This document shows, piece by piece, positions 29,122-37,835 of a DNA stretch of 64,000 bases. The stretch lies in assembly GCA_012727425.1 (NCBI GenBank), contig JAAYHQ010000079.1:25752-89751 (forward strand). The letters run 5' to 3'. Each line of letters begins with the position of its first letter. Position 1 is the first letter of the stretch. The translations under genes and the position numbers were made by a program. The notes below the pieces were generated by a model, which did not search any database, had not been told where the DNA came from, and was given only the letters and a program-made list of their open reading frames with translations. The DNA is from Bacillota bacterium (lineage in GTDB: Bacteria; Bacillota; UBA4882; UBA10575).

Positions 29122-30384
29122 TTACCGGGCCGGACCGACGAACTCTTCGACGATCATTTCGTAGTTGGTTAAGAGCTGTTTCACGTTGCTGTTGGGCAGT
29201 AAGAACTGCTGCAGGGTGTCGTTGAGCGGCGAAGTAATCGACGGAGCGAGGTCCTGATCCCACCAGAACTGGATGGCCTCGGCTTTGGCAAAGACCGCGG
29301 ACGCCATCTCGGTCAGCCGGTTCGGGGCCTTGACTCCCGGAACCGAACAGATCCGGCCTAGTTCGGCCGAGCAGGCTTCGACGCTCATGGCATATTTCAT
29401 GAAGCGAACAACGGCATCTTTGTTCTCCGCAGCCATTCTGGTGGCGGCGAACCCGATGTCGGTCATGCCCATGACGTCGGTGGCTTTACCCTTGCCGCCT
29501 TCCAGGACAGGGAAGGGATAGAAGCCGATCTTCTGGTCGGTAAAGCTGGGATCGCCGTACTGGGCGCACATCCAGGAACCGGTTACGTGCATGGCTGCTT
29601 TACCGGTCGCCATAAGTTGCTGGGCATCACCATAGGCCTCACCCAACGGGGTCGGACCGAAGTAACCTCTCTTCGCCCATTCTTGATACAACTGGGCGGC
29701 TTTGACCATGGGTTCCGAATCGAAACGGGCTTTTCTGGCTTGAGCGTTATCGAAAGCTTCCATGCCGCCAAACCGGTTGACCAAGTACATGTACATGGCC
29801 AGGACCGGCCATTTATCCCGGGCGCCGACGGCGAAGGGTTGGATGCCGTTGGCTAAAAGGGTGTCGGCGACTTTTTCCATCTCCGCGATGGTGGTGGGCA
29901 CTTTTAGGTTGTACTTTTCAAAGATGTCTTCGTTCACGAAGACGCCGGCGATGGCAAAGAAGGGGGCCACACCGTAGATCTTGCCTTTCCAGGTCATGGC
30001 CTGTTGGGCGGCGGCGCTGCCCGGAATATCCTTCAATTCAGCGGTCAAATCATACAACCGGCCCGCGTCGGCGTAACCACCCATCACCGAACCGCCCCAG
30101 CTTTGGAAGATATGGGGGAGGTCACGGTTATTGGCCATTGCCACTTTCGTCTTATCCATCAGACCCGGATCCCCTAACGCCAGGTATTCCAGGTCGATAT
30201 CGGGGTTCTTCGCTTGAAAACCTTCGATCAATGCTTTAATATAGGCGTGTGCCGGGTCATCATCGGGCAGATCCCGACCCCAAACCACCAGTTTTACTTT
30301 GCTGGCGGCGGTAACCGAAAACATCCCTACCAGCATGGCAACAACGAGTAACAGCGCCAAGAAGGCCTTTTTGGATTTGAACAA
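29122..30384 (-). CDS. Extracellular sugar-binding protein of an ABC transporter
   Basis: This 420-aa solute-binding protein (family 1) has a signal peptide FLALLLVVAMLVGMFSVTAAS and then a mature start KVKLVVWGRDLPDDDP. Later motifs include HIFQSWGGSVMGGYADAGRLYDLT, GKIYGVAPFFAIAGVFVNEDIFEKY and GKAAMHVTGSWMCAQYGDPSF. The signal peptide has no lipobox cysteine, so it is not lipid-anchored, which is unusual for a single-membrane Gram-positive. The start is TTG with AAGGAGG 7 nt upstream. It heads the operon behind a palindromic operator. Confidence 0.93.
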   Translation of the reverse strand: MFKSKKAFLALLLVVAMLVGMFSVTAASKVKLVVWGRDLPDDDPAHAYIKALIEGFQAKNPDIDLEYLALGDPGLMDKTKVAMANNRDLPHIFQSWGGSVMGGYADAGRLYDLTAELKDIPGSAAAQQAMTWKGKIYGVAPFFAIAGVFVNEDIFEKYNLKVPTTIAEMEKVADTLLANGIQPFAVGARDKWPVLAMYMYLVNRFGGMEAFDNAQARKARFDSEPMVKAAQLYQEWAKRGYFGPTPLGEAYGDAQQLMATGKAAMHVTGSWMCAQYGDPSFTDQKIGFYPFPVLEGGKGKATDVMGMTDIGFAATRMAAENKDAVVRFMKYAMSVEACSAELGRICSVPGVKAPNRLTEMASAVFAKAEAIQFWWDQDLAPSITSPLNDTLQQFLLPNSNVKQLLTNYEMIVEEFVGPAR

Positions 30385-30516
30385 AACAATCCCTCCTTAA
30401 AATAATCAGTAGTGATTAATAATCAATGTTCAAGGCGTCCGTACAGCCTTGCGGGGAAAATAATCCCTCGGGTCCTCACCTCCTTATCAACCTTTGTTTC
30501 CCTACTCACGAGCATT

Positions 30517-30532
30517 TCACAAACGTTTGTGA
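30517..30532. promoter_or_regulatory. LacI-family operator (perfect 16-bp palindrome)
   Basis: TCACAAACGTTTGTGA is a perfect inverted repeat centred on CG, the classic LacI/GalR operator form. It lies in the gap between the regulator's 3' end and the binding-protein gene, 133 bp before that gene's start, where it could repress the sugar operon. A CcpA-type cre site is the alternative reading. Confidence 0.75.
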
Positions 30533-30554
30533 TAATCTGAAAAACAGTCTGGTG

Positions 30555-31547
30555 TTAGGCGGAATTTCGGACGACTAATTCAAAAGGGAGACAAAGGTTA
30601 ATGCCATTTTTTTCCTTACCTTGGAGGATTTTAGATAATATTTGCATCGATTTTTTTCCCATTTGGTAACGGGGTTGCCGTATGGTGGTCAAGGGAGGAT
30701 TGGTAAACGCGGAAAATTCCAAGTCATCAAAGCCGACGACAGCAATATCTTTCGGTACGGCAAGACCCGCTTCGTGGATGGCTTGTAAAGCACCGTAAGC
30801 CATGCTATCGTTGGCGACAAAAACCGCGGTACAGTCGGGATGCATGCTTAAGATCGCTTGCATGGCACGGTAACCGTCTGCACAAACAAAGTTACCCTCG
30901 AAAACCAAACAGTCCGCTTTGGGAAGGCCACTTTCCTTCAAAGCCTCCTCATACCCGGCCAGGCGGTCGATGGCCACCTGGTTTTTCAGATTTCCGGCGA
31001 TATGGGCAATTTTGCGATGCCCTTTTTCGATCAGAAACTTTGTGGCAGTGTAGGCGGCTTTTTTATTGTCAATCCAGATGCAATTGACCTTTTCGTGCTG
31101 TATATTCCGTTCGATCAGAACAAAGGGGATCTTTTTCTCCAACAGGAGATCGGTGAAACCTGTGTCCTGCCGGTTACTGCCGACAATGACCAGACCATCG
31201 ACGTTTTCGGTGATGATCATTTTTTGTAAAACGTTTGTTTTTTTCAGGTTGTCGTAGGAGTTGGAAAATAATAAGGTATATCCGGCTTGGCTGGCCACGT
31301 ACTCCATGCCTTTGATGATCTGGGTGTAGAAAGGTTCCGAGATGTCGGCCATCATTACGCCGATCATGTCCGACTTCCGGGTCACCAGGCGACGGGCGGC
31401 GGCGTTTGGGTAATAATTCATCTCCCGGGCGATGGTTTTAATTAACTGTCTGGTACTTTCTTTAACCCCGTATTTGTTGTTTAAAGCCCGTGAGACCACA
31501 CTCGGACTCACCCCGGCACGGCGGGCAATATCTTTGATTGTTACCAT
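30555..31547 (-). CDS. LacI/GalR-family transcriptional regulator
   Basis: This 330-aa regulator has an N-terminal HTH, VTIKDIARRAGVSPSVVSRALNNKYGVKESTRQLI, and hinge helix NAAARRLVTRKSD. A periplasmic-binding-like effector domain follows (IGVMMADISEPFYTQIIKGME, VDGLVIVGSN, FVANDSMAYGALQAIHEAG, VVGFDDLEFSAFTNPPLTTIRQP). It stands just upstream of the binding-protein/permease/GH3 operon on the same strand and is its likely repressor. GGAGG is 9 nt before the ATG. Confidence 0.94.
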   Translation of the reverse strand: MVTIKDIARRAGVSPSVVSRALNNKYGVKESTRQLIKTIAREMNYYPNAAARRLVTRKSDMIGVMMADISEPFYTQIIKGMEYVASQAGYTLLFSNSYDNLKKTNVLQKMIITENVDGLVIVGSNRQDTGFTDLLLEKKIPFVLIERNIQHEKVNCIWIDNKKAAYTATKFLIEKGHRKIAHIAGNLKNQVAIDRLAGYEEALKESGLPKADCLVFEGNFVCADGYRAMQAILSMHPDCTAVFVANDSMAYGALQAIHEAGLAVPKDIAVVGFDDLEFSAFTNPPLTTIRQPRYQMGKKSMQILSKILQGKEKNGINLCLPFELVVRNSA

Positions 31548-31940
31548 GAACAGACTACCTCCATTGGCCCTCTGTAGCTTTGTTGGTAGTGGTTACTTCT
31601 TTTACGAAGAAGTAGGAAGAAGGGCCAAAAGCCATTCCTTACAACGTATGTTAATGATGCGTAAAAGATACTTAACTAATTAGTTCGTACTGTTTTCCAT
31701 TAATCCTTCTTTTATTTTGCAAAAGGATGAGGTGTTTTGTTGTTGTCGGCGACCGCTTCTGTGCATAATCCCGCCTTTACCTTATATTAACAACTTTCTA
31801 TGTAAGTTTTGAAAAGAATTTTCAAAAGTATTTATTGATGATTTCGCCCTTGATCCGTATTTTCCTGCTGAACGTAAAAAAAATATTTATTTTTTTTGGT
31901 CTTCAAGTTACAAATGGGAACCGAAATTGGTGAAAACAAA
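31548..31940. other. AT-rich intergenic region, no gene seen
   Basis: About 400 bp between the regulator and the rubredoxin-like gene. It holds an inverted repeat ACTTCTT-TTACG-AAGAAGT (31596-31614) and a 12-bp palindrome AACTAATTAGTT (31674-31685), either of which might bind a regulator. I see no ORF of credible coding character and no recognisable RNA. Confidence 0.5.
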
Positions 31941-31969
31941 TTGACGTAGCTATTGAAATATAGTAATAT
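31941..31969 (+). promoter_or_regulatory. Sigma-A promoter for the rubredoxin-like gene
   Basis: TTGACG and TAATAT are separated by 17 bp, about 85 bp before the start codon. A second -10-like TATAGT overlaps. Confidence 0.5.
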
Positions 31970-32053
31970 GAAACCACATTAGCAAAAGAGTCATGAATGA
32001 ATGAACGGACAAGACGGCTTTGAATAAAATTAAGGAGAAAAGGAGGACGGAAG

Positions 32054-32389
32054 ATGAAAAAATGGCAATGTGGTGTTTGCGGGTATATCCATGATGGGGA
32101 GCAAGCGCCTGCGGCTTGCCCAAAGTGCGGGGCGGCGATGGAGAAGTTTGCCGAACTGCCGGCGGAAAAAAGCGCCCTGATCGACCGGTCCCGAAAGACC
32201 AACCAGATTTATATGGAGGTCTCCGCCTTACTGGAACAGGTGAGGGAGCTATCCGAGATTGGCCGGGACGATGAACTGGATCCGGCTTGTGTTGTCCTCT
32301 TCAAAAAAGCGATCGGTTATACGATTGAACTGCAACAAGCAATCAAGGCGGAGCTGGCCACCCATATGGGGAAAGGGAAATGGGGTTAA
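32054..32389 (+). CDS. Rubredoxin-like domain protein with helical C-terminus
   Basis: This 111-aa protein has a short rubredoxin-like zinc or iron site: KWQCGVCGYIHDGEQAPAACPKCGA (two CxxC knuckles, residues about 5-27). A helical region of about 80 residues follows (NQIYMEVSALLEQVRELSEIG, CVVLFKKAIGYTIELQQAIKAEL). The iron site resembles the rubrerythrin C-terminal domain, but no di-iron four-helix domain is present. An electron-carrier or peroxide-related role in an anaerobe is plausible. GGAGG stands about 8 nt before the ATG. Confidence 0.8.
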   Translation: MKKWQCGVCGYIHDGEQAPAACPKCGAAMEKFAELPAEKSALIDRSRKTNQIYMEVSALLEQVRELSEIGRDDELDPACVVLFKKAIGYTIELQQAIKAELATHMGKGKWG

Positions 32390-32390
32390 C

Positions 32391-32415
32391 AAAAAGGGCT
32401 CAACGAGCCCTTTTT
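32391..32415 (+). terminator. Bidirectional rho-independent terminator
   Basis: AAAAAGGGCTC AAC GAGCCCTTTTT lies between the rubredoxin-like gene and the convergent azlD gene, with T-runs on both strands. Confidence 0.9.
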
Positions 32416-32429
32416 GTTGTCTAGCCGGT

Positions 32430-32738
32430 TTACCCCATGAGGAACTGGTAAAGGTAGACCGCCAGGGAAGCACAGAGGGCTACAGTCATCAACCCTTTTT
32501 CGTAGAAAGCCAAGAGGAGGGCGACGCTGAAACCAACTAACGCCGAAGCCGTGTCCCCGGTAGCGCTGAGGATGGCGGGAAAGGTCATTGCTCCCAAGAC
32601 GGCGTAGGGTACGTAGTAAAGGAAGGATTGGAGAAAAGGGGATTTGATCTTTTGACGTAAAAAAGCCAAGGGTGTCACCCGTGGGAGGTAAGAGACCAGT
32701 GCCATTAAAAAGACAGCCAGTAAGGTACGGCCCATCAT
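32430..32738 (-). CDS. azlD: Branched-chain amino acid exporter small subunit, AzlD type
   Basis: This 102-aa membrane protein starts at ATG 32738, preceded by AAGGAGG, and overlaps azlC by 4 nt. The track merges it with an out-of-frame reading of azlC (32430-33146). It shows AzlD features: LMALVSYLPRVTPLAFL, FLQSFLYYVPYAVLGAMTFPAIL and four hydrophobic stretches. With AzlC it forms a LIV-E type exporter. Confidence 0.9.
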   Translation of the reverse strand: MMGRTLLAVFLMALVSYLPRVTPLAFLRQKIKSPFLQSFLYYVPYAVLGAMTFPAILSATGDTASALVGFSVALLLAFYEKGLMTVALCASLAVYLYQFLMG

Positions 32739-33493
32739 TGAACCTCCTTCCGTGGGAAGAAGTAAGCGCCGCCGAGACAAGCAATGATGGTGGCGATCAT
32801 GATCCGCCAACCGGCGGAGAGTTGTCGCAATCCGGGAAGCCAGGTGAGGGCGGAACTGAGTCCAACTGCCACCCCGACGATCCAGCGGACGGCAGTGGAT
32901 TTTTTGGCCGGGGGTACTACCAAAGCAATGAACATGGCATACAGCGTGATCCCCAGAGCGTTTTGGAGGTTGTTGGGCAGCAGTGTGCAGACGACCCCTC
33001 CGAGGAGGGTTCCGGTGCCCCAACCGGCATAGGGCCCAAGGATCAATCCGATCATATAATGAAAGGAGATTTCTGTTCTTTCCAGCGCGGCGACGGTGAA
33101 GGTCTCGTCGGTAATGCCGAAGGCCATCAGGCACCGTTGGCGCCAAGTCAGGCCGGGGGTTAGTTTTTGCCCGAGGGACAGGGACATTAGTAAATAGCGA
33201 AGATTAATAACCAAGGTGGTTAGGGTAATTTCAAGCAGGGAAGCTCCGGCCAAGATCAGGTTTGTCCCGGCGAACTGTCCGGCCGAGGTTAGATTGGTGA
33301 GCGAGATTAGCGTGGCCACCCAGGCGGGAAGACCGCCTTTAACCGCCAGGAGCCCGAAAGCGAAGGAGACCGGAAGGTAACCTAGGGCGATGGGCAGTCC
33401 GTGGCGGAGACCGAGGTTAAACTCCTGACGAGGCCGGTTTTTGGCCGGTGTTGGCGGCTGGTCAGTTAATGTTGATAATGAAGAAGTCAGCAC
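32735..33493 (-). CDS. azlC: Branched-chain amino acid exporter large subunit, AzlC type
   Basis: This 252-aa membrane protein has the AzlC signature RHGLPIALGYLPVSFAFGLLA, LTNLTSAGQFAGTNLI, NLRYLLMSLSLGQKL and FGITDETFTVA. The start is GTG with AGGTAGG upstream. It pairs with AzlD through an ATGA overlap. The substrate may be branched-chain amino acids or analogues; no Lrp-type regulator is adjacent. Confidence 0.93.
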   Translation of the reverse strand: MLTSSLSTLTDQPPTPAKNRPRQEFNLGLRHGLPIALGYLPVSFAFGLLAVKGGLPAWVATLISLTNLTSAGQFAGTNLILAGASLLEITLTTLVINLRYLLMSLSLGQKLTPGLTWRQRCLMAFGITDETFTVAALERTEISFHYMIGLILGPYAGWGTGTLLGGVVCTLLPNNLQNALGITLYAMFIALVVPPAKKSTAVRWIVGVAVGLSSALTWLPGLRQLSAGWRIMIATIIACLGGAYFFPRKEVQ

Positions 33494-33645
33494 GTTTCGT
33501 CCCTACCTTTTTACAATTTTGCGTATAGAGTCAAGGCCAGACCCATACTATATAATAATAATATATAGGCCGGTCCCAAACCCGCGCGTTGGTTTAAGAC
33601 CAGATTAACACCCATAGCCGGAAAAGCGATGGCCGGGTTTGGCAT

Positions 33646-33674
33646 TTGCGTTTTTCGCGTATTTATGATAAACT
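33646..33674 (+). promoter_or_regulatory. Promoter for RNase P RNA
   Basis: TTGCGT and TAAACT are separated by 17 bp, ending about 10 bp before the 5' end of the RNA. Confidence 0.5.
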
Positions 33675-33683
33675 ATAAATCCT

Positions 33684-34091
33684 GGTCCCAACCGAACCGG
33701 GTAACCGCGGGCGTCAGGCCGCAAGGCTGCGCCTGAGGAAAGTCCGAGCTCCATAGGGCAGGGTGCTGGATAACGTCCAGTGAGGGTGACCTCAAGGAAA
33801 GTGCCACAGAAAAGGAAACGCCGACTGGAGACCGGGAGACCGGCCCAGGGCAAAGCTGAAAAGGTGCGGTAAGAGCGCACCAGCGGTTAAGTGATTAACC
33901 GGCTTGGCAAACCCCACCTGGAGCAAGACCAAATAGGAGGGGGCGTCTGCCCGGCAGACGCAAGAATGGCCCGTTCTTCCCTCGGGTATGGTCGCATGAG
34001 GCGGCAGGTAACTGTCGTCCCAGATAAATGGTTACCGCCGGCTGCCGTGCGTAGCCGGTACAGAACTCGGCTTATAGGTTCGGTTGGGAAC
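33684..34091 (+). ncRNA. rnpB: RNase P RNA, A-type
   Basis: The ends pair as P1 (TCCCAACCGAACC with GGTTCGGTTGGGA). The conserved core is present: GAGGAAAGTCCGAGCTCC near the 5' side, GGGTGACCTCAAGGAAAGTGCCACAGAAA, GGTAAGAGCGCACC, TAAATGGTTACCGCC, and ACAGAACTCGGCTTATAG near the 3' end. This is the ribozyme that matures tRNA 5' ends. The layout is ancestral A-type, as in many Clostridia, rather than the B-type of Bacillus. Ends are estimated from P1. Confidence 0.96.
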
Positions 34092-34096
34092 AGTAG

Positions 34097-34130
34097 AAAA
34101 GAAGCTATCCCTATGGATAGCTTCTTTTTT
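34097..34130 (+). terminator. Rho-independent terminator of rnpB
   Basis: AAAAGAAGCTATCC CTAT GGATAGCTTCTTTTTT gives a 10-bp or longer stem with a T-run. The A-run on the other side makes it usable by the convergent PII-like gene. Confidence 0.9.
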
Positions 34131-34132
34131 GC

Positions 34133-34831
34133 TTAATCCTGGTTCACCAGACCCAAGGCGGCATTGACCGGAAGCGAGAAACAGATCCCGCGACCGCTCG
34201 TGTTCAACCCGGCGTCGTGGGTGATTTTCTCCATGATCTGGGGTTTTTTCGCTTGTGGGACCAGAATCAGGATCACATCTTTTTCCGGTTGGATCGTGAT
34301 GCCCAGAAATTTTTCCGCTTCTCTCGAACCCAACCCCAAACCGTGCAGCAGCGTCCCGCCGGTGGCGCCGGCCGCTTTGGCGGCGGTCATCACCAGATCG
34401 GAGTGGCCGCGGTCGACAATGGTGACAATTAAAGCATAAGGTTTCTTTTCTTCCATGGTCTGATCCTCTCTTCCCGCATAGGTATTATCCTGATCCGCCT
34501 GTTGGCAGATCTGCCAAAGGATGCTGCTGGAACTATCCAAAGGAATGGTAAAGGCGATCCCCGTGCCGGCCCGGTACAGATCGATCCGTTCGCGGAGGCG
34601 CGCCAGGATCTGCTGTGTTAAACTAGTACTTTGGATACTGAGCGCGATTAATTTCTTGGGACTGCCGAAGCCGAGCAGGTCATAAATATCCAAAGTGGCG
34701 GAGCCATACCCGTGACTTAGGATATAAAAGGGTAGCTCATCCCGCTTATATAACTTTTTCAACTGGTGAGCTAGACTATAATCGACGATGGTTATTAATG
34801 CTTCCAAGCTGCGCTCCATTTTTTTTGCCAT
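34133..34831 (-). CDS. Double PII-like signalling protein
   Basis: From ATG 34831 this is 232 aa. It appears to be two PII-like domains in tandem: residues about 8-105 (ALITIVDYSLAHQLKKLY, ILSHGYGSATLDIYDLLGFGSPKKLI, GTGIAFTIPLDS) and about 130-230 (ALIVTIVDRGHSDLVMTAAKAAGATGGTLLHGLGLGSREAEKFLGITIQPEKDVILILVP, NTSGRGICFSLPVNAALGL). The second half matches the PII beta-alpha-beta pattern with a GATGGT-type T-loop region. It follows a DUF1538 membrane protein gene by 88 bp, a known pairing, so it probably controls that transporter in response to a small ligand. The track start (34975) has no support. Confidence 0.8.
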   Translation of the reverse strand: MAKKMERSLEALITIVDYSLAHQLKKLYKRDELPFYILSHGYGSATLDIYDLLGFGSPKKLIALSIQSTSLTQQILARLRERIDLYRAGTGIAFTIPLDSSSSILWQICQQADQDNTYAGREDQTMEEKKPYALIVTIVDRGHSDLVMTAAKAAGATGGTLLHGLGLGSREAEKFLGITIQPEKDVILILVPQAKKPQIMEKITHDAGLNTSGRGICFSLPVNAALGLVNQD

Positions 34832-34919
34832 TGATTCGTACCCCCTGTTCCCCTCGCTAAGGATTGTCGGCCACCGACATGCGTGTTTGTAGCGGTAGGA
34901 TCTTCTTTCTTCACCGCGT

Positions 34920-36446
34920 TTATTGCTTGGGTGCGTATTCCTCATTATCATATAAAATAATCGAGTCTTCGGCAACCGGAATTTCCATCTCTTTCTCGGC
35001 CCGTCTGGCTTTCATCCGGTAAATCAAGCCAAAACACTGGATGGTGAGCACCGGCGTTAGTGCTACCAGCGTCACAATGCCGAAGGCCTCCGTAAAAATG
35101 TTCCCCCCGCTGGTTTCACAGGCCCCAATCGCCAGTGGTAAGAGAAAGGTGGCGGCTAATGGCCCCGAGGCAACGGCACCGGAGTCAAAAGCAATCGCCG
35201 TAAAGAGGGGCGGGACAACCAGCGCCAGCAGGAGGGCGATAATGTAACCGGGGATCACGATATAGAGCAAAGAGGTTTCGGTTAAGATCCGGAACATGGA
35301 GAGCCCCACGGAGATAGCCACCCCAATGGAGAGGGCAACCCCCATGGCCCGCCCGGAAATGGCACCGTCGGTAATGTCTTCAACCTGCTCTTTCAGCACA
35401 AAAACGGCCGGTTCGGCGGCGACGACAAAATAACCGGTGACCAACCCAATCAGGATCAGGGCCCAGGGTGGGGCATTCGTGATCAAGGAGCCCCCCAGTT
35501 GGTATCCGGCGGGCATAAACCCCACATTAACACTGGTGAGGAACAAAACAAGCCCCGCGTAAGTATAGATGGTCCCGACTAAAATGGTCAGCAATGTTTT
35601 TCGCCGGAGACGCAGGGCGACCAGCTGAAAGATGATAAAGAGCACAAGAATCGGGAAGAGGGCAATGGCCACTTGCCCAAAAAAAACGGGGAAATTCGCC
35701 AGATAAAGATGGAGGATATCGCCCAGCGCAAGCAGTTCGGGAATGGCCAGGACGCTCCCGCCGGACGGTTCGAAAAAGAGGCCTAAGATTAACATCGTCA
35801 GGATGGGCCCGAATAGGCAGAAGGCGACCAAACCAAAGCTGTCCTCTTCCGTGGTTTTATCACCCCGGACCGAGGCCAGTCCAAGGCCCAGGGCCATCAC
35901 AAAGGGGACCATAATTGGACCGGTGGTGACGGCTCCCGCTTCCCAAGCAATGGAAAGAAAGTTTTTGCTGGTAAAACCCGAGAGGATAAAAGCCAGCAAA
36001 TAACAGGCGGCAAGGATGGCAGAGAGCCGGACCTGGAACAGGATGCGGAGAAAGGCACCGACCAGCGCCAGCCCGACCCCAACCGAAACGGCAAAGATAA
36101 TGACGGGGTCGGGTATGCCGCTGACTTGGCGGGCTAAAACGTGAAGATCCGGTTCGGCAATGCTGATAAAGGTGCCGATCACAAAGGTCAAAACGACGAT
36201 TAACTTTAAGTTTTTACTTTTTACCAACCCGGAGCCCACATGCTCCCCGATGGGCATCAAAGAAACATCAACCCCGAGATTGAACAGGGTGATGCCAAGG
36301 ATCATCAGCATTGCGCTCACCAAAAAAAGAACCAAACTGTAAAAGGGCATGGGGGCGATTGTTAGAGCCAAAACGAGAACAATCACAATAATCGGCAGGA
36401 CCGATAAAAAAGATTCTTTGAATTTTGTCCAGAGTAGTTTTTTCAT
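34920..36446 (-). CDS. DUF1538 integral membrane protein, internally duplicated
   Basis: This 508-aa protein has a dozen or more membrane segments in two homologous halves. Half one has LGITLFNLGVDVSLMPIGEHVGSGL, SIAEPDLHVLARQVS and EAGAVTTGPIMVPFVMALGLG. Half two has LFLTSVNVGFMPAGYQLGGSL, VAAEPAVFVLKEQVE and DSGAVASGPLAATFLLPLAIG. This inverted or tandem repeat is what one expects of a secondary transporter. The substrate is unknown. Its PII-like partner downstream suggests ligand-controlled transport. GGAGG stands about 8 nt before the ATG. Confidence 0.85.
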   Translation of the reverse strand: MKKLLWTKFKESFLSVLPIIVIVLVLALTIAPMPFYSLVLFLVSAMLMILGITLFNLGVDVSLMPIGEHVGSGLVKSKNLKLIVVLTFVIGTFISIAEPDLHVLARQVSGIPDPVIIFAVSVGVGLALVGAFLRILFQVRLSAILAACYLLAFILSGFTSKNFLSIAWEAGAVTTGPIMVPFVMALGLGLASVRGDKTTEEDSFGLVAFCLFGPILTMLILGLFFEPSGGSVLAIPELLALGDILHLYLANFPVFFGQVAIALFPILVLFIIFQLVALRLRRKTLLTILVGTIYTYAGLVLFLTSVNVGFMPAGYQLGGSLITNAPPWALILIGLVTGYFVVAAEPAVFVLKEQVEDITDGAISGRAMGVALSIGVAISVGLSMFRILTETSLLYIVIPGYIIALLLALVVPPLFTAIAFDSGAVASGPLAATFLLPLAIGACETSGGNIFTEAFGIVTLVALTPVLTIQCFGLIYRMKARRAEKEMEIPVAEDSIILYDNEEYAPKQ

Positions 36447-36707
36447 GACCCGACCGCCTCCAACTTTGTTCTGCTCCTAACACGTAACAAGTCAGAATAT
36501 GGTGCTTTTCCCAACCCATTGCTCAAAAGGTCCAAAGAAAAATTGTATAACTAATCGTAATTACTAATTAATTATATATTATCTTCGACCGACCATTCCA
36601 GCAATTTAAACTAATCTTTAGGATCTTTAAGCATTATGGCTGATGGCGGCGGGTTATGATTAAAAATTTGACCGGTGCTTTTGCGGACGTTTGTTTTTCA
36701 GAGGTGT
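36447..36707. other. Intergenic region with a very AT-rich core
   Basis: Contains the minus-strand upstream region of the DUF1538 gene. The 36545-36590 segment (ACTAATCGTAATTACTAATTAATTATATATT) is AT-rich and promoter-like, but I cannot fix a clear -35/-10 pair. No gene or RNA is seen. Confidence 0.4.
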
Positions 36708-37649
36708 TTACCACCGGATGGCGGCGGCGGCCCAGGACAGGCCGCCCCCAAAGCCAATCAGAAAAAGGTAGTCCCCTTTGGCAAAGCGCTGTTCGGCCCA
36801 GGCCTCTTTGAGGGCCAGCCCGATGGAGGCGGCCGAAGTATTTCCGTACTTGCTGATATTCGTGATGATCCGTCCCTCCGGAAGGCGTTTGTTCCGGGCG
36901 ACGGCTTCTAATATCCTGCTGTTGGCCTGATGCGGAATGACGAAATAGCGGTCATCATCCGTGAGGTCCAGGCGGGATTTTAAGCGGTCGATCAGGCTGC
37001 CCATTTTTTCCACGGCGAACTTAAAGACGTTGCGCCCGTCTTGGCGGAAATAATACTCATCGCCGGGGCCGCCCATCACGACCAGATCGGCTCCGCTCGG
37101 GTCGGCGCCCAGTTCAACGGCGAGGATCTCATGTTCGGGCGCGTCCGCGCTGAGGAGCAAGGCCGCACCGGCATCGCCAAAGAGGACACAGGTGGCGCGG
37201 TCCTGATAGTCGACAAAGCGGGAGAGTTTTTCCCCGGCGGTGATTAAGGTATGGTCGTAACCTTCGGTCCGCATTAAACTCCAACCGACAGCCAAGGCGT
37301 AAACCAAACCGGAACAGGCGGCATTTAAGTCAAAAGCGGCTAAGTTGGAAAGGTTTAATTTCTGCGCGACGAGGCTGGCCTGGTTCGGCACATTTTTCTC
37401 CGCAGTACTGGTGGCGGCGATAAGCAACTGTGGCTGGTAATGAGTGGGTGCCTGGGCCAGACACTCGGCTGCGGCCTTGGCGGCCAGGTCGGAGGCGTGC
37501 ATTTGGTCGGGGGCAATCCGCCGTTCTTTGATTCCGGTGCGGGTTGTGATCCATTCATCGGTGGTATCAACCATTCTCTCCAAATCTTGGTTGGTGAGTT
37601 TTTGTTCCGGCACATAAGTGCCGACGGCGACAAGTCCGATCTTCCTCAT
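36708..37649 (-). CDS. fabH: 3-oxoacyl-ACP synthase III (KAS III)
   Basis: This 313-aa thiolase-fold enzyme condenses acetyl-CoA with malonyl-ACP to start fatty acids. The catalytic triad is visible: cysteine in FDLNAACSGLVYAL, histidine in YFVIPHQANSRI and asparagine in SKYGNTSAASIGLAL. Other motifs are WITTRTGIKERRI and ATCVLFGDAGAALLL. No other fab gene is nearby, so it may prime a special acyl chain rather than be the housekeeping copy. It is transcribed toward the DUF1538 gene. Confidence 0.93.
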   Translation of the reverse strand: MRKIGLVAVGTYVPEQKLTNQDLERMVDTTDEWITTRTGIKERRIAPDQMHASDLAAKAAAECLAQAPTHYQPQLLIAATSTAEKNVPNQASLVAQKLNLSNLAAFDLNAACSGLVYALAVGWSLMRTEGYDHTLITAGEKLSRFVDYQDRATCVLFGDAGAALLLSADAPEHEILAVELGADPSGADLVVMGGPGDEYYFRQDGRNVFKFAVEKMGSLIDRLKSRLDLTDDDRYFVIPHQANSRILEAVARNKRLPEGRIITNISKYGNTSAASIGLALKEAWAEQRFAKGDYLFLIGFGGGLSWAAAAIRW

Positions 37650-37835
37650 TCTCGGTCCCTTCTTTTCGCTGGTTTCAAATTATTAGAACCAGGTATTAAT
37701 ATTTACTACTAATTATAATTGATTTTTCCCCCGAGGGCAAGAGTTATACGGAAAGATTTGCGAAAAGAAGAACCGCCCGCGGTGAACCGGCGAACGGGAC
37801 CGTCCGGACCCGGGAAAATTAACGGTACAGTAAGA

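Noticed and set aside
32430-33146. 238-aa minus-strand ORF as one protein
   Set aside because: Its first 136 residues are azlC read out of frame; only the last 102 residues are the real AzlD.
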